A DNA stretch of 38,952 nucleotides from UBA7328 sp036479115 (GTDB lineage: Bacteria > Bacteroidota > Bacteroidia > Chitinophagales > Saprospiraceae). Below the pieces are notes generated by a model. It did not search any database, was not told where the DNA came from, and was given only the letters and a program-made list of their open reading frames with translations. The stretch lies in the NCBI GenBank assembly GCA_036479115.1, contig JAZGFD010000140.1:1-38952 (forward strand), in the 5' to 3' direction. The translations under genes were made by a program, and so were the position numbers. Numbering within the stretch: the stretch's first letter is position 1; each line of letters opens with the position of its first letter. Shown here piece after piece: positions 8,022 to 16,524 of the stretch.

Positions 8022-8900
8022 ATGATAAATTTTATAATAAGGTCAATTCTGGTTCTTGTCTCATTCATTGTGTTTTTTGAATTTCTATCTTTTTCAAAGC
8101 AAAAGAACATTCTGTTACCTCCTTCTTCTAAAGTCATCATCACAGAGGCCATTGATACTACTATAAGAAGAGCTTTTTTAATAGGCGACAGCTATGCAGA
8201 AACTGCTTATTTACAAAAAGGCTTTCCAAAAATATTTAATGCGTATTTTAAAAATAAAGGAAACTTTTATTTTCAGAATCTTAGCAATTCTGCCACAGAA
8301 TTGGATACCCATATGAGGCATTTTAAATCACTAGAAGATATCCACCCAGAGGTCATTATCTATTTTTACAACATCAATGATATAATATCTCTCGATGATA
8401 AGCTCTTTGGAGGTGAGAAAGCATCAGAAAATAGAATAAATGCAGATGGATCAAAAAAAGTGGTTCAGCAACAAAGTTTCTTTAAAAATATTTTATCAAA
8501 AATAAGATCTAAATCAACCAGTGTAGTGCTCCTACGTGATGTGTCTCATGCAGTATTTATGTGGTTTACTGATAGGCCTACCCCTGGCTCCACTATATAC
8601 AAACTACCTCAAAGTCACATCACCTATCAAGATGAACTGGAACAAATATTTAATTCTTTTTCTAATATTACCGATCGACTTATTATTGTTGTGAATACAC
8701 CTATGCATTATGGTGTGAATACAAAATCCTGGAAACACTATAAGCTTTTAAAAAGCTTTTCAATGCCCTATCATGTTTCGGTGATAAATGCTGTGGATGT
8801 AATAGGTGATAAAAAGTATGCTGTATCATGGCGCAATGGACACTATAATCAGGATGGGGTAAATGTTTTGGCAAAAAATATATTAGAATATTTACATTAA
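8022..8900 (+). CDS. SGNH hydrolase-like protein, AlgJ/DltD-type O-acetylation partner
   Basis: I use the ATG at 8022 (MINFIIRSILVLVSFIVFFE), which gives 292 residues with an N-terminal signal anchor; a TTG 21 bases upstream is the alternative. After the membrane segment comes FLIGDSYAETAYL, the block I GDS motif (Ser57). Near the C-terminus NGHYNQDGVNVLA supplies the block V histidine (His274), with Asn272 where Asp is usual. This is the fold of periplasmic proteins that take acetyl groups from an MBOAT protein and transfer them to a polysaccharide. The MBOAT gene lies directly upstream on the same strand. Catalytic competence is uncertain because the block V acid is replaced. Confidence 0.7.
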   Translation: MINFIIRSILVLVSFIVFFEFLSFSKQKNILLPPSSKVIITEAIDTTIRRAFLIGDSYAETAYLQKGFPKIFNAYFKNKGNFYFQNLSNSATELDTHMRHFKSLEDIHPEVIIYFYNINDIISLDDKLFGGEKASENRINADGSKKVVQQQSFFKNILSKIRSKSTSVVLLRDVSHAVFMWFTDRPTPGSTIYKLPQSHITYQDELEQIFNSFSNITDRLIIVVNTPMHYGVNTKSWKHYKLLKSFSMPYHVSVINAVDVIGDKKYAVSWRNGHYNQDGVNVLAKNILEYLH

Positions 8901-8901
8901 G

Positions 8902-8926
8902 CTCCAATTGTTGGATATATTTTTTA
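8902..8926 (+). terminator. Short hairpin plus T tract after the SGNH gene
   Basis: TCCAA (8903-8907) and TTGGA (8911-8915) form a 5-bp stem with a 3-base loop, followed by TATATTTTTT. It sits in the 45-base gap between convergent genes. The stem is short, so the call is weak. Confidence 0.3.
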
Positions 8927-8945
8927 CCTAACTTACAGTACTTTT

Positions 8946-10148
8946 TTACCCAAATTTAAATCGCATAATAACCTCTCCTGTATCTTTATCAAATTCTACT
9001 TTTTGATTTTCAGAATTCATTTTATTTCCTGTAGACATTTGATACAAACCCGCTAAAAACTCCAGGCCCTTGTTCATTACTTGTTCCATTTCTTCCATCT
9101 TTTCAGCATCTGGTTTAGACAAAGGCTCTGGTTTTTCTACATCAGATATTGGCTCTGGCGAGTCATCTGTTTTAAGTTGCTCCGGAGTGATGCCTGTGTG
9201 TTCTGACTCTATTTCTTCTATCAATTCCTCTTTCGTATGTGAAGCATATTGTTCAAAATTTTCTACAAGTTCTTCCAGTTGTTTTAAAAATTGGGATCGC
9301 CCTTTTTCTAAAAAATTTACCTCGTCTATCTTATTACTTTCATCTAGTACACCGTCAAAAAGATTTTGCTTAAGCCCCAAACCTGTGAATATATTTTCTT
9401 CTATAGATTGAGATACCAATAAATTGATCACCGTTAATTTTTGATGCTTTTGGCCCAATCGATCTATACGCCCTATGCGCTGATTCTTCTTGGCTGGATT
9501 CCAAGGGAGTTCAAAATTAATCACCGTATCAGCCATTTGAAGATTTAACCCAGAGCCCCCTGCTTCGGTGCTCAGGAGTACCTGACATTTGATGTTTTCA
9601 CCAAACTCCTTGATAATATCTCCTCTTTTTGCCACGGGTATTTTACCATGAAGTCGCGTATAACCAATATCGAGTTTTTGTAAAAGTTGGCCAATCAAAT
9701 ATTGTGTAGTCACCCATTCAGAAAAAATGATCACTTTCCTGTCATTATTTTGTAAATCCAATTTTTCTTTAAGGATATCTTCCAGTTCGATGAGCTTAGA
9801 AGAGTAATTGGTTTTTTTATCAATAAGATAGGTACTATTACACACCATTCTCATATTAGTCATGAGCATCATGATGCGCTGAAAATCATATGGTGTCTTG
9901 TACTTTTTTGATAGTATTTGGCACAGATTGCTAGCATAAGATGCGTGATAATCTTGCTGGTTAGGATGCATGCCTAATGGAATAGTCATCTGTTGTACCT
10001 GTGGCAACTGCTCGAATACGTTGTTTTTCTCTCTTCTGAGTAATAACGATTTCATCTTTGCCTTTAGAGACTTCAGATTGTAATAGCCTGTGATACGATT
10101 GGTATCTTTAGCATCAAAATAACAGTGCTGATATGAAAACTCCCACAA
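8946..10148 (-). CDS. SNF2 helicase, C-terminal fragment after the in-frame TAG
   Basis: The fragment has up to 400 residues from a TTG at 10148, the earliest possible initiator after the TAG; a later ATG (MKSLLLRREK) is also possible. It holds the helicase C-terminal lobe (VIIFSEWVTTQYLIGQLLQK, GSGLNLQM, QRIGRIDRLGQ) and an acidic, Pro/Glu-rich tail. It is in the same frame as the N-terminal part and separated only by the stop codon and 13 further codons, so independent translation is doubtful. Confidence 0.45.
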   Translation of the reverse strand: MWEFSYQHCYFDAKDTNRITGYYNLKSLKAKMKSLLLRREKNNVFEQLPQVQQMTIPLGMHPNQQDYHASYASNLCQILSKKYKTPYDFQRIMMLMTNMRMVCNSTYLIDKKTNYSSKLIELEDILKEKLDLQNNDRKVIIFSEWVTTQYLIGQLLQKLDIGYTRLHGKIPVAKRGDIIKEFGENIKCQVLLSTEAGGSGLNLQMADTVINFELPWNPAKKNQRIGRIDRLGQKHQKLTVINLLVSQSIEENIFTGLGLKQNLFDGVLDESNKIDEVNFLEKGRSQFLKQLEELVENFEQYASHTKEELIEEIESEHTGITPEQLKTDDSPEPISDVEKPEPLSKPDAEKMEEMEQVMNKGLEFLAGLYQMSTGNKMNSENQKVEFDKDTGEVIMRFKFG

Positions 10149-10187
10149 TGGAGTAAGAAATGAGGGGTCTACAAATTGACACAGTGA

Positions 10188-11573
10188 CTATAAGTCTATC
10201 AGCTTATTTTCTATAGGTGTTCCTGTAAGAATAAGTGATTGTTTCCTTACAAGGCTTTTAAGGGCATGTGATGTCTTGGTATTGAAATTTTTAATACGTT
10301 GGGCTTCATCCAAAATTACAAAATCTACACCCTGTGCATTGATATTTACAAAGTCTCTTAATATTAATTCATAATTGGCTATAAGAAAATAGTCCTTACA
10401 TGTTTTATATAATTCCATTCTTTCATGTGGCCTGCCAGTGACTATTGTCGCTTTTGCATCAGTAAATTTTTCTATTTCTTGTTTCCATTGAGCCTTTAGC
10501 GATGCAGGACATATTATCAATGTGCGACTAAACCCAAATATCTCCTTCTTCATCAGAGCAATAGATATTGCTTGGAGGGTTTTCCCTAAGCCCATTTCGT
10601 CAGCAAGAATACATCCTTTTTTAAAAGTACCATATTGCACACCTTCTTTCTGATAAGGAAATAGATCGGCCTTAATATTACTAAACTCTAATAGGGTGGT
10701 CTCTTCTAATTTTTTGAGCACACCTTTTTCAAAAGCAGTCTCAATAGCATCCATTACCTCTGCTCTGATCTTAAATTGACTTAGGGCTCCTGCCTCAACA
10801 ATAAATTGTGAAAAGCTCCTCAGCTGATCTGATTCAATATGAGGTTTTCCTTTGAAATATTTTTTAATCAATTCATCCGCCTCTTTATCCATCTCGTGAG
10901 GATAATGCCATGTTATTTTATAATCATTGCTTGGGTCTGTGTATATCTCTATAAACGGATAAGTTTTATCCAATTTTTTGTATAACCTCAAGTTGGATTT
11001 AAGATCTCCAAAAACATACATGATGTGCTTGGTAGTACCCAGTTTGTTGTACTTCCAATCAATGCTATCTACATATCCCGTTTCATTTTCAAAGTCTCTA
11101 AGAGTGACCAGATATTTCACTCCATTTTCGTTGTACAGCGTATGTTCGCCAAATATGTTGTCACTATAGGTTACTTTATATTCTGCTTTTTCTGCTTTTA
11201 TACGGCGCTCTATCATTACCCTGTCTATCATTCCTTGGTGAGAATATCTGATGCCAGCAAACTCTTCAGGATTACGACCTTTTAGTTTATCCCTGAGGTG
11301 CAAAAGAGCCGCAATATGTATGTCTATTATAGATGAAGGGGTAGAGGAGTCTTCAGAAAATTCAATACTTTCCCCTTGGTGATAATGAATGGTAATATGA
11401 TGATCTGATTCGTTTTTTTTTACAATAATTTTAGCTAGTGACGGGCCCACAAAAAGAATTTGAGCATTTTCATCAGAAGACCTCTCTTGAGCAGAGTAGA
11501 AAAATTTGGCCTCTTTGTTTTTAAACCTTTCGATATATTCTTCTATTAATTCTAGGATGCTCACTTCCGCCAT
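10188..11573 (-). CDS. SNF2 helicase, N-terminal fragment up to the in-frame TAG
   Basis: This is the 461-residue product if the TAG is obeyed. It has Walker A (DEMGLGKT), Walker B (LDEAQ) and motif III (LTGTPIEN) but lacks the whole second RecA-like lobe, so it could bind but probably not productively hydrolyse ATP on DNA. The ATG start at 11573 is clear. Confidence 0.55.
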   Translation of the reverse strand: MAEVSILELIEEYIERFKNKEAKFFYSAQERSSDENAQILFVGPSLAKIIVKKNESDHHITIHYHQGESIEFSEDSSTPSSIIDIHIAALLHLRDKLKGRNPEEFAGIRYSHQGMIDRVMIERRIKAEKAEYKVTYSDNIFGEHTLYNENGVKYLVTLRDFENETGYVDSIDWKYNKLGTTKHIMYVFGDLKSNLRLYKKLDKTYPFIEIYTDPSNDYKITWHYPHEMDKEADELIKKYFKGKPHIESDQLRSFSQFIVEAGALSQFKIRAEVMDAIETAFEKGVLKKLEETTLLEFSNIKADLFPYQKEGVQYGTFKKGCILADEMGLGKTLQAISIALMKKEIFGFSRTLIICPASLKAQWKQEIEKFTDAKATIVTGRPHERMELYKTCKDYFLIANYELILRDFVNINAQGVDFVILDEAQRIKNFNTKTSHALKSLVRKQSLILTGTPIENKLIDL

Positions 11574-11788
11574 GTCGCTTTTTTATGTATTCTAAGGTTG
11601 TCACTAATAATTTTAAGAAAAAATTTAGCAATGTTTAACTATACAGGTTGTGGGTATACCTTGCAGAATGAGGCCAATGTTCCCAATTATTGCTGTTAAT
11701 GATGAGTAATTATTGAACATCTTTTCTATGCCAAAAGATTAGAAAGTCCCTGATACCTGTTTAAAAGCCACAAGAGGTTCTTACTTAT

Positions 11789-11843
11789 CAAATAATTTGG
11801 TAAAAAAATTTGGGACACAAAATGTTGGCAAATAATTTGTGTC
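11789..11843. promoter_or_regulatory. Two CAAATAATTTG palindromes and a GACACAAA/TTTGTGTC inverted repeat
   Basis: CAAATAATTTG occurs at 11789-11799 and again at 11829-11839, 40 bases apart. An 8-bp perfect inverted repeat, GACACAAA (11814-11821) and TTTGTGTC (11836-11843), overlaps the second. The group lies just past the end of the DUF3276 gene in the 301-base gap before the SNF2 gene's start. It could be an operator or a terminator. The rest of this gap shows nothing I can name. Confidence 0.3.
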
Positions 11844-11874
11844 TTAAATGTCTTTAACCAAAAAAAAAGAGTCT

Positions 11875-12306
11875 CTACCAAGTGATATCATCCTCCGTTT
11901 CTGTCACCTCTGACGAGTCCGTGGTATCTTCTGGATCACTCGCTTTGGGAGCTGCAGGTTTTGGCGCAGGAGCATTAGGGTCACCACCTTCGGATCTGAT
12001 TTTTTCTTCCCATTCTAATTGCCTTTTTTCATACAATTCGTAGTCAAAATCTGGCATTAACTTGGTCTTAACGTGTGATATTGTGTCTTGTAGACCTTTC
12101 AGGAACCGATTAAAGTCCTCTTTGTATAAGAAAATCTTATGGCGCGTATACCCATCACCGTTAAATTTTTTAGTGCTCTCCGTAAGGGTGATATAATAAT
12201 CTTCACCTTTTGTTTGTCTTACATCAAAGAAGTAAGTTCTTCTTCTTCCAGCTCTTACCTTTGAGGTATAAACGCTTTCCATGCGCTGCGAATCGTTATT
12301 TTCCAC
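11875..12306 (-). CDS. DUF3276 family, PUR-alpha-like nucleic-acid-binding protein
   Basis: The 143-aa protein contains the PUR repeat typical of Bacteroidota DUF3276: RAGRRRTYFFDVRQTKGEDY (19-38), YITLTESTKKF (38-48) and HKIFLYKEDFNRF (56-68). A helical segment and a Pro/Ala- and acid-rich tail from about residue 108 follow. PUR-alpha-like proteins bind single-stranded DNA or RNA; the specific target is unknown. The open frame starts at a GTG (12306). An ATG at 12282 (MESVYTSKV) would shorten it by eight residues and is a fair alternative. It is a single gene with a repeat-filled 1-kb spacer upstream. Confidence 0.8.
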   Translation of the reverse strand: MENNDSQRMESVYTSKVRAGRRRTYFFDVRQTKGEDYYITLTESTKKFNGDGYTRHKIFLYKEDFNRFLKGLQDTISHVKTKLMPDFDYELYEKRQLEWEEKIRSEGGDPNAPAPKPAAPKASDPEDTTDSSEVTETEDDITW

Positions 12307-12566
12307 GATGCGTTATTTTTTAAAAATTGAATAATTTATATGTAATCCTATCACACATAATTTTCGTTTTTTTGTCTGCTTCTCACCAAAGGCGAAAAGG
12401 TTGCTTTTCTCAATTTGAATTGTAATTAAAAAAATGGTAATTCTTTAAAAACTCCTATTTTTGAGAAAATTTGTTTCGTCAAAAAAATCCGAAAAATCAA
12501 ATACTATAGGTACATTTCAATGTTTCGTTAACCCTCTGGTCTTCTAAAACTAGATGTAATATAATT
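12307..12566. other. Upstream spacer of the DUF3276 gene, no gene seen
   Basis: AT-rich sequence between the DUF3276 start and the first family A copy. It must hold the DUF3276 promoter, but I cannot place a clear TAnnTTTG box. No open frame of note. Confidence 0.35.
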
Positions 12567-12700
12567 GTAACTATTCAGATGCTATCAATTTTGACTAAAA
12601 AAAGCTCTTTTTTCGCTATACTTCGGCTATTTATTAATAAATAACAGCACTATTTATTAATATATGATCCTTTTCTAGTAAAAAAAACAAAAATGTTTTT
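12567..12700 (+). repeat. Family A element, 5' part, with an 11-bp perfect internal palindrome
   Basis: The left end GTAACTATTCAGATGCTATC continues AATTTTGACTAAAAAAAGCTC and CTATACTTCGGCTATTTA. In place of the usual AATAGC hairpin it has ATTAATAAATA (12633-12643) and TATTTATTAAT (12651-12661) around ACAGCAC. No right end is seen; a family B copy begins soon after. Confidence 0.55.
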
Positions 12701-12717
12701 AATGCCTTTGTCTGATT

Positions 12718-12890
12718 ATAAGTACTCAAAATCTTGTGTGTCCAGAATGATTTGGCGGCATTTTTGATCAAAATTGCCGCCAAATCATAATATAATATTT
12801 ATTGCTCAACCAAGGACGTTGCCTTTGGTTATTAGCCTAAAGGCCTTCAGCCTTTCTATCATGATTATGACATTTAGTGCTTACAAATGT
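12718..12890 (+). repeat. Family B repeat, copy 2
   Basis: Begins ATAAGTACTCAAAATCTTGT. It contains the palindrome ATTTGGCGGCATTTTTGATC then AAAATTGCCGCCAAAT, then CTCAACCAAGGACGTTGCCT and AAAGGCCTTCAGCCTTT, and ends near TATGACATTTAGTGCTTAC. The palindrome arms differ from copies 1 and 4 (GGCGGC instead of TGTCAT-like) yet still pair, which suggests the hairpin is maintained. The following stretch to 13162 has no gene. Confidence 0.6.
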
Positions 12891-13162
12891 GTTGTGTAGT
12901 CAGGGGTGTACTGTGTTGATTTCCAGAAACTTTATGATCGGGTTAAGTCTGCACAACATTGGAAAATCAATCCCTTCGGCTAGGCTCAAGGCAAGCATTT
13001 ACTCGCTAAAATCGTAACATTTCGATTTGTTCATCACCAGAGACTGGGAAACTGTTATTCTTGGGTTTTCATTAAAAATTTTTCTTGGTCTGTGCAAAAT
13101 AGTCTGGTTAATATTTTGGAAAATCCAACTGTGATGGGTATACAATCTTGATTAACGAATTT

Positions 13163-13338
13163 GTACCTACTCAGGTGGAGTCAATTTTGGCTAAAAAAAG
13201 TTCTTTTTCTACGATATTTCAGCTATTCTTTTTCCATAATTCTGTTTTGCCTCAAAAAATGAGCTTTATCTGAAAAAAAATAAATTTTACCTGCCTGTTA
13301 GGCAGACAGGTCTCAAAAGCGCCCACCTAAGTAGTTAC
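13163..13338 (+). mobile_element. Family A element, most complete copy (176 bp)
   Basis: The left end is GTACCTACTCAGGTGGAGTC. The reverse complement of the right end is GTAACTACTTAGGTGGGCGC. The interior has TTTTGGCTAAAAAAAGTTCT, CGATATTTCAGCTATTC, AATGAGCTTTATCTGA, an extra CCTGCCTGTTAGGCAGACAG hairpin and CTCAAAAGCGCCCACC. It ends eight bases before the ABC exporter gene's stop codon, so it could act in 3'-end formation of that mRNA. Confidence 0.6.
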
Positions 13339-13345
13339 ACGAATA

Positions 13346-15136
13346 TTAATTCTCGATAATTTTTTCTTCATACTGCTGCTTTTGTAATAAATCGTAGTAA
13401 AAACCCTCTTTTTTTATCAGTTCCTCTGGGCTTCCATATTCCACTAATTTGCCTTCGTCTAGTACTATTATTTTATCAAAAGTGAGGTGTTTGTATATTC
13501 TATGTGTAATAATGAGGCACGTCTTTTCTTTTAATTCATTATTGAGATGTCCGAGAATGAGTTGTTCTGTTGTGGTATCTACTGCCGAAAGGCAATCGTC
13601 CAAAATGATGATGTTAGGGTTTTTTACCAATGCACGAGCTATTGATATTCTTTGTTTTTGTCCTCCTGATAATGTCACTCCTCTTTCTCCTATTACTGTA
13701 TCAAATTGCTTAGGTAGATTCATAATATCCTCATATACAGCAGAACTTTTGGTGATTTGAGATATTTCGTCCTGAGAGGTATTTGGCTTACCAAAAGCTA
13801 CATTATTGCTAATGCTATCACTAAATAGGAAAGAATCTTGGGGCACGTAACCTATGCTTTGACGCAGATCATGCAGATTGATATCGTTGATATTCACACC
13901 ATCAATTAAAATCGCTCCATCTGTAACTTCATTCATGCGCAACATGAGATTGGCGATTGTGGTTTTTCCACTTGCTGTACGCCCAATAATTCCTAATTTT
14001 TCCCCCTTTTTTACATCAAAACTTACCTTATCTAGAGCTTTTATACCACTATCTGCATACACAAAAGTGGCCTTGTCAAAAGCGATTTGACCTTTAATTT
14101 GCATGTTCTCTGATACTGTATTTACAATTTTAGGCTCTGTATCTAAAAACTGATTGATCCTTTTTTGAGAAGCCTCGGCTTGTTGTACTATACTGACGAT
14201 CCATCCTATAGCAGTAAATGGCCACGTGAGCATAGTAACATATATTATAAACTCAGCAATATTACCGTGAGTAATATTACCTTTTGACACTTCTATACCG
14301 CCTACCAGTACTACAAGTAAAATACTGCCCGAAACCAAAAGCATCATAAGGGGATGAAATAAGGCATTGACCTTAGCAAGATCCATCGATTTGTTTTTAT
14401 AATCGTTGGTTTCTTTTTGAAAATATTTTTGAAACTGTCCTTCTTTTACATATGATTTTATAACCCGTATTCCCGAGTATACTTCTTGAGAAATAGTAGT
14501 AAGTTTTGCCAACTGTATTTGAATAATTTCACTTCTTTTATGAATATACGAGCTTACCCAGTATATTGAAACTGACAAGAAAGGCATAGGAGCTAAAGCG
14601 TATAAAGTCAACTTGGGATTGACATTGTACATATAGTAAATGGCCAATACAAATAAGGTGATTAAATTAATACAGTATAAAATCCCTGGCCCCAAATACA
14701 TTCTCACTTTTGACACATCTTCTGTGATACGAGACATCATATCCCCAGTAGTGTTTTTGCCATAAAATGAAGAATCTAATTTTTCATAATGATGGAAGAT
14801 ATCCTTTCTAAAATCATACTCTATTAACCGAGAAACTACAATAACCGTCTGTCTCATCATAAACATAAAAAAGCCCATCATCAATGCAAAACCGATTACA
14901 AACAAAGCGTAATACATCAATTCAGAGGTGACTGCATTGATAATTGCTTCTTTTTCTACGGCATCTGTGGTATCACGATAAGCATTCAAACTTGCTATCG
15001 CACTGTCCAAGGCCTTTCTGAATTGTGGAGGAATGAGAATCCTGAAGTAATTCTGAGCTGCTACGAATATAAAACCTAGAATCAGTCTCCATTTGTACCT
15101 CCAGAGGTATGCATTAATTTTAGAGAGTTCTTTCAC
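13346..15136 (-). CDS. ABC exporter, fused permease and ATPase (half-transporter)
   Basis: The 596-aa protein has about six N-terminal membrane segments (residues about 17-315, ABC exporter type 1) and a C-terminal ATPase. Walker A is GRTASGKT (385-392), the Q-loop is VPQDSFLFS, the signature is LSGGQKQR (489-496), Walker B is IIILDD (509-514) and the H-loop is ITHR (His545). The residue after Walker B, normally Glu, is Asp (LDDCLSAVD), as in MdlB/MsbA-like degenerate sites. It therefore probably pairs with another half-transporter or has slow hydrolysis. Substrate unknown; lipid or drug efflux are both possible. The start is GTG at 15136 (MKELSKINAYLWRYK), with no ATG in a sensible place. 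It is transcribed alone. Confidence 0.9.
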   Translation of the reverse strand: MKELSKINAYLWRYKWRLILGFIFVAAQNYFRILIPPQFRKALDSAIASLNAYRDTTDAVEKEAIINAVTSELMYYALFVIGFALMMGFFMFMMRQTVIVVSRLIEYDFRKDIFHHYEKLDSSFYGKNTTGDMMSRITEDVSKVRMYLGPGILYCINLITLFVLAIYYMYNVNPKLTLYALAPMPFLSVSIYWVSSYIHKRSEIIQIQLAKLTTISQEVYSGIRVIKSYVKEGQFQKYFQKETNDYKNKSMDLAKVNALFHPLMMLLVSGSILLVVLVGGIEVSKGNITHGNIAEFIIYVTMLTWPFTAIGWIVSIVQQAEASQKRINQFLDTEPKIVNTVSENMQIKGQIAFDKATFVYADSGIKALDKVSFDVKKGEKLGIIGRTASGKTTIANLMLRMNEVTDGAILIDGVNINDINLHDLRQSIGYVPQDSFLFSDSISNNVAFGKPNTSQDEISQITKSSAVYEDIMNLPKQFDTVIGERGVTLSGGQKQRISIARALVKNPNIIILDDCLSAVDTTTEQLILGHLNNELKEKTCLIITHRIYKHLTFDKIIVLDEGKLVEYGSPEELIKKEGFYYDLLQKQQYEEKIIEN

Positions 15137-15404
15137 TTATTGCAAATGTACACATATGTTAACATGACAAAAGTGAAAAAGATTATATTTTGACTGGATG
15201 AGAAGTATCCTTTTTAATTTGATAAGTTTCGTTCCACCACAATCATATAGCCACCACGCAAGAAATTAATGAATGTAGATGCTAGGTTCGCAATTTTTTA
15301 CACTTTCAAAATATTCCGTTTGTACGTTTTGGGTCAAAAATGTCTCATGATAAGTGCTTGTTCTGTTTTTTGTAAAAATTCAGTGTGCTCTTTCTAGAAA
15401 TTTG

Positions 15405-16109
15405 TCATTTGCTTTGATGTTTAGCAATAAATTTTTTAGCATCTTGATGTGCACAATGGTGATGATAAATCATTGGACCTATCCAAGCCATCGTCCCTGA
15501 AAGCAACAGTACAATAGTGCACATTTCATAAATAGGAAAAAGCACTATATTAGAAGGAGTAATGGCCAGTGCACTCCAAATGCTCATTATAGCCGCAGCC
15601 AAAATTAATGTGATAGCAAATCCTCTGGCACGGAAATTATGAAATTTTCTTTTGGTTCGAAACAAATGGCTTAACAAAGCATGGTGTGTTGGTGTACTTT
15701 TTTCACTAATGACAATTAGTGCCTTCATTGTTTGTTCGCTTTTTCTATAATGATACAGATTGAGTTGACAGGCCGCTTTGTGAAAGAGTAGTTCTTCAAG
15801 AATATGTTTTGGGAAATCAGGAAACAAATCACTATCAAACAAACAATTGATGAGATCATCGCACCTTATGAGATATTGATCAAATTCTCCATTATGGAAT
15901 AATGCCAATTGAAAATCTACTACAATATTTAGTTTTTTATCAAGAGGCACTTTATCAAGAAAGCTTTCATATTTCTTAAAGAATGAAATTTTACTAGCCG
16001 TGTTATTTTCTGCTATCCTCTTGTACTCCCTTATTATTTCTTGTTCATATGTGGTAGTGTCCTCTTTCATAATTTGATTACAATTTTTTTTTGTAACTTC
16101 TTCAGACAT
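15405..16109 (-). CDS. Unknown protein with helical N-terminus and two C-terminal membrane segments
   Basis: The 234-aa product is soluble and predicted helical over residues 1-160, with a pattern reminiscent of TPR-like packing (ILEELLFHKAACQLNLYHYR). Two hydrophobic segments follow (about 164-183 and 188-215). The short tail is rich in His and Lys (YHHHCAHQDAKKF). No signal peptide is present, so both ends probably face the cytoplasm. I do not recognise a family. The 268-base gap downstream and 415-base gap upstream contain no other gene, so the context gives no clue. The ATG at 16109 is the only good start. Confidence 0.65.
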   Translation of the reverse strand: MSEEVTKKNCNQIMKEDTTTYEQEIIREYKRIAENNTASKISFFKKYESFLDKVPLDKKLNIVVDFQLALFHNGEFDQYLIRCDDLINCLFDSDLFPDFPKHILEELLFHKAACQLNLYHYRKSEQTMKALIVISEKSTPTHHALLSHLFRTKRKFHNFRARGFAITLILAAAIMSIWSALAITPSNIVLFPIYEMCTIVLLLSGTMAWIGPMIYHHHCAHQDAKKFIAKHQSK

Positions 16110-16211
16110 GTTGCTGCAAACTGACGTACATGAGAACGGATCTTCTTTTAATCAGTTAAAGATAGTCCTTTCTTTCACCAAGAAGGAGCACTTTCACGAC
16201 ACCTGTGAGTA

Positions 16212-16233
16212 TTGAGCCCACTCCGAAAACATA
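16212..16233 (+). repeat. Family C end fragment and neighbouring hairpins
   Basis: TTGAGCCCACTCCGAAAACA then TA matches the family C terminal sequence. The remaining gap to 16524 has no gene. It contains small hairpins, for example GGGGA (16328-16332) with TCCCC (16337-16341), without a convincing role. Confidence 0.45.
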
Positions 16234-16524
16234 AAAATGATAATTCTCGCTTAGCTTGGAGTGAAACCTTTAGGACTACACGACTATTTATAAGGTGGTT
16301 TGAAGGCTGCTCCTTTCAGCATTCTTCGGGGAGTCGTCCCCTCGATGTGTATATAACATACTCTCTTTTGTGCATTAGAGCACACGGTGCATTTCAAATT
16401 ATCGCATAAAGCCCTATGATTGTGTGATATTATGAAAAAGGTGTCTTGGCCTCTTTGTGAAAATGACAAACAGAATTGCTCCCAAAAGAACAATAATATG
16501 GGCTGTAAGAGTCACTAAACTGAA

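Larger units (their letters stand above)
8946..11573 (-). pseudogene. SNF2/Swi2 family DEAD-like helicase gene interrupted by one in-frame TAG
   Basis: Read through, the frame encodes about 875 residues in the normal SNF2 order. An N-terminal region of about 300 residues of unknown fold comes first. The ATPase core follows with DEMGLGKT (325-332), LDEAQ (421-425) and LTGTPIEN (449-456), then helicase_C with GGSGLNLQMADTVIN and QRIGRIDRLGQ. Codon 462 is TAG at 10190-10188. It follows ENKLIDL, exactly where SNF2 proteins have a conserved Trp ('ENxLxxLWS'), and the frame continues without shift into SLCQFVDPSFLTPLWEF. A TGG-to-TAG change explains it. The rest of the gene shows no decay, so the lesion is recent, a sequencing error, or suppressed by readthrough. 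The product would have been a nucleic-acid-dependent ATPase. Confidence 0.8.

Noticed and set aside
9070..9411. 113-codon plus-strand frame opposite the SNF2 C-terminal part
   Set aside because: It is antisense to an acidic low-complexity tail and is Ser-rich for that reason only.
10188..10190. Stop-codon recoding (TAG as an amino acid) in this genome
   Set aside because: TAG is the natural terminator of several intact genes here, for example the reductase, the ferredoxin and the CBS protein, so reassignment is not supported.
12567..13338. CRISPR array in the repeat-rich spacer
   Set aside because: The repeats are long, few, irregularly spaced and palindromic, with no uniform repeat-spacer period and no cas genes nearby.
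16284..16493. 69-codon minus-strand frame upstream of the unknown membrane protein
   Set aside because: It overlaps small hairpins in a spacer, and its Cys/His content shows no regular zinc-finger spacing.
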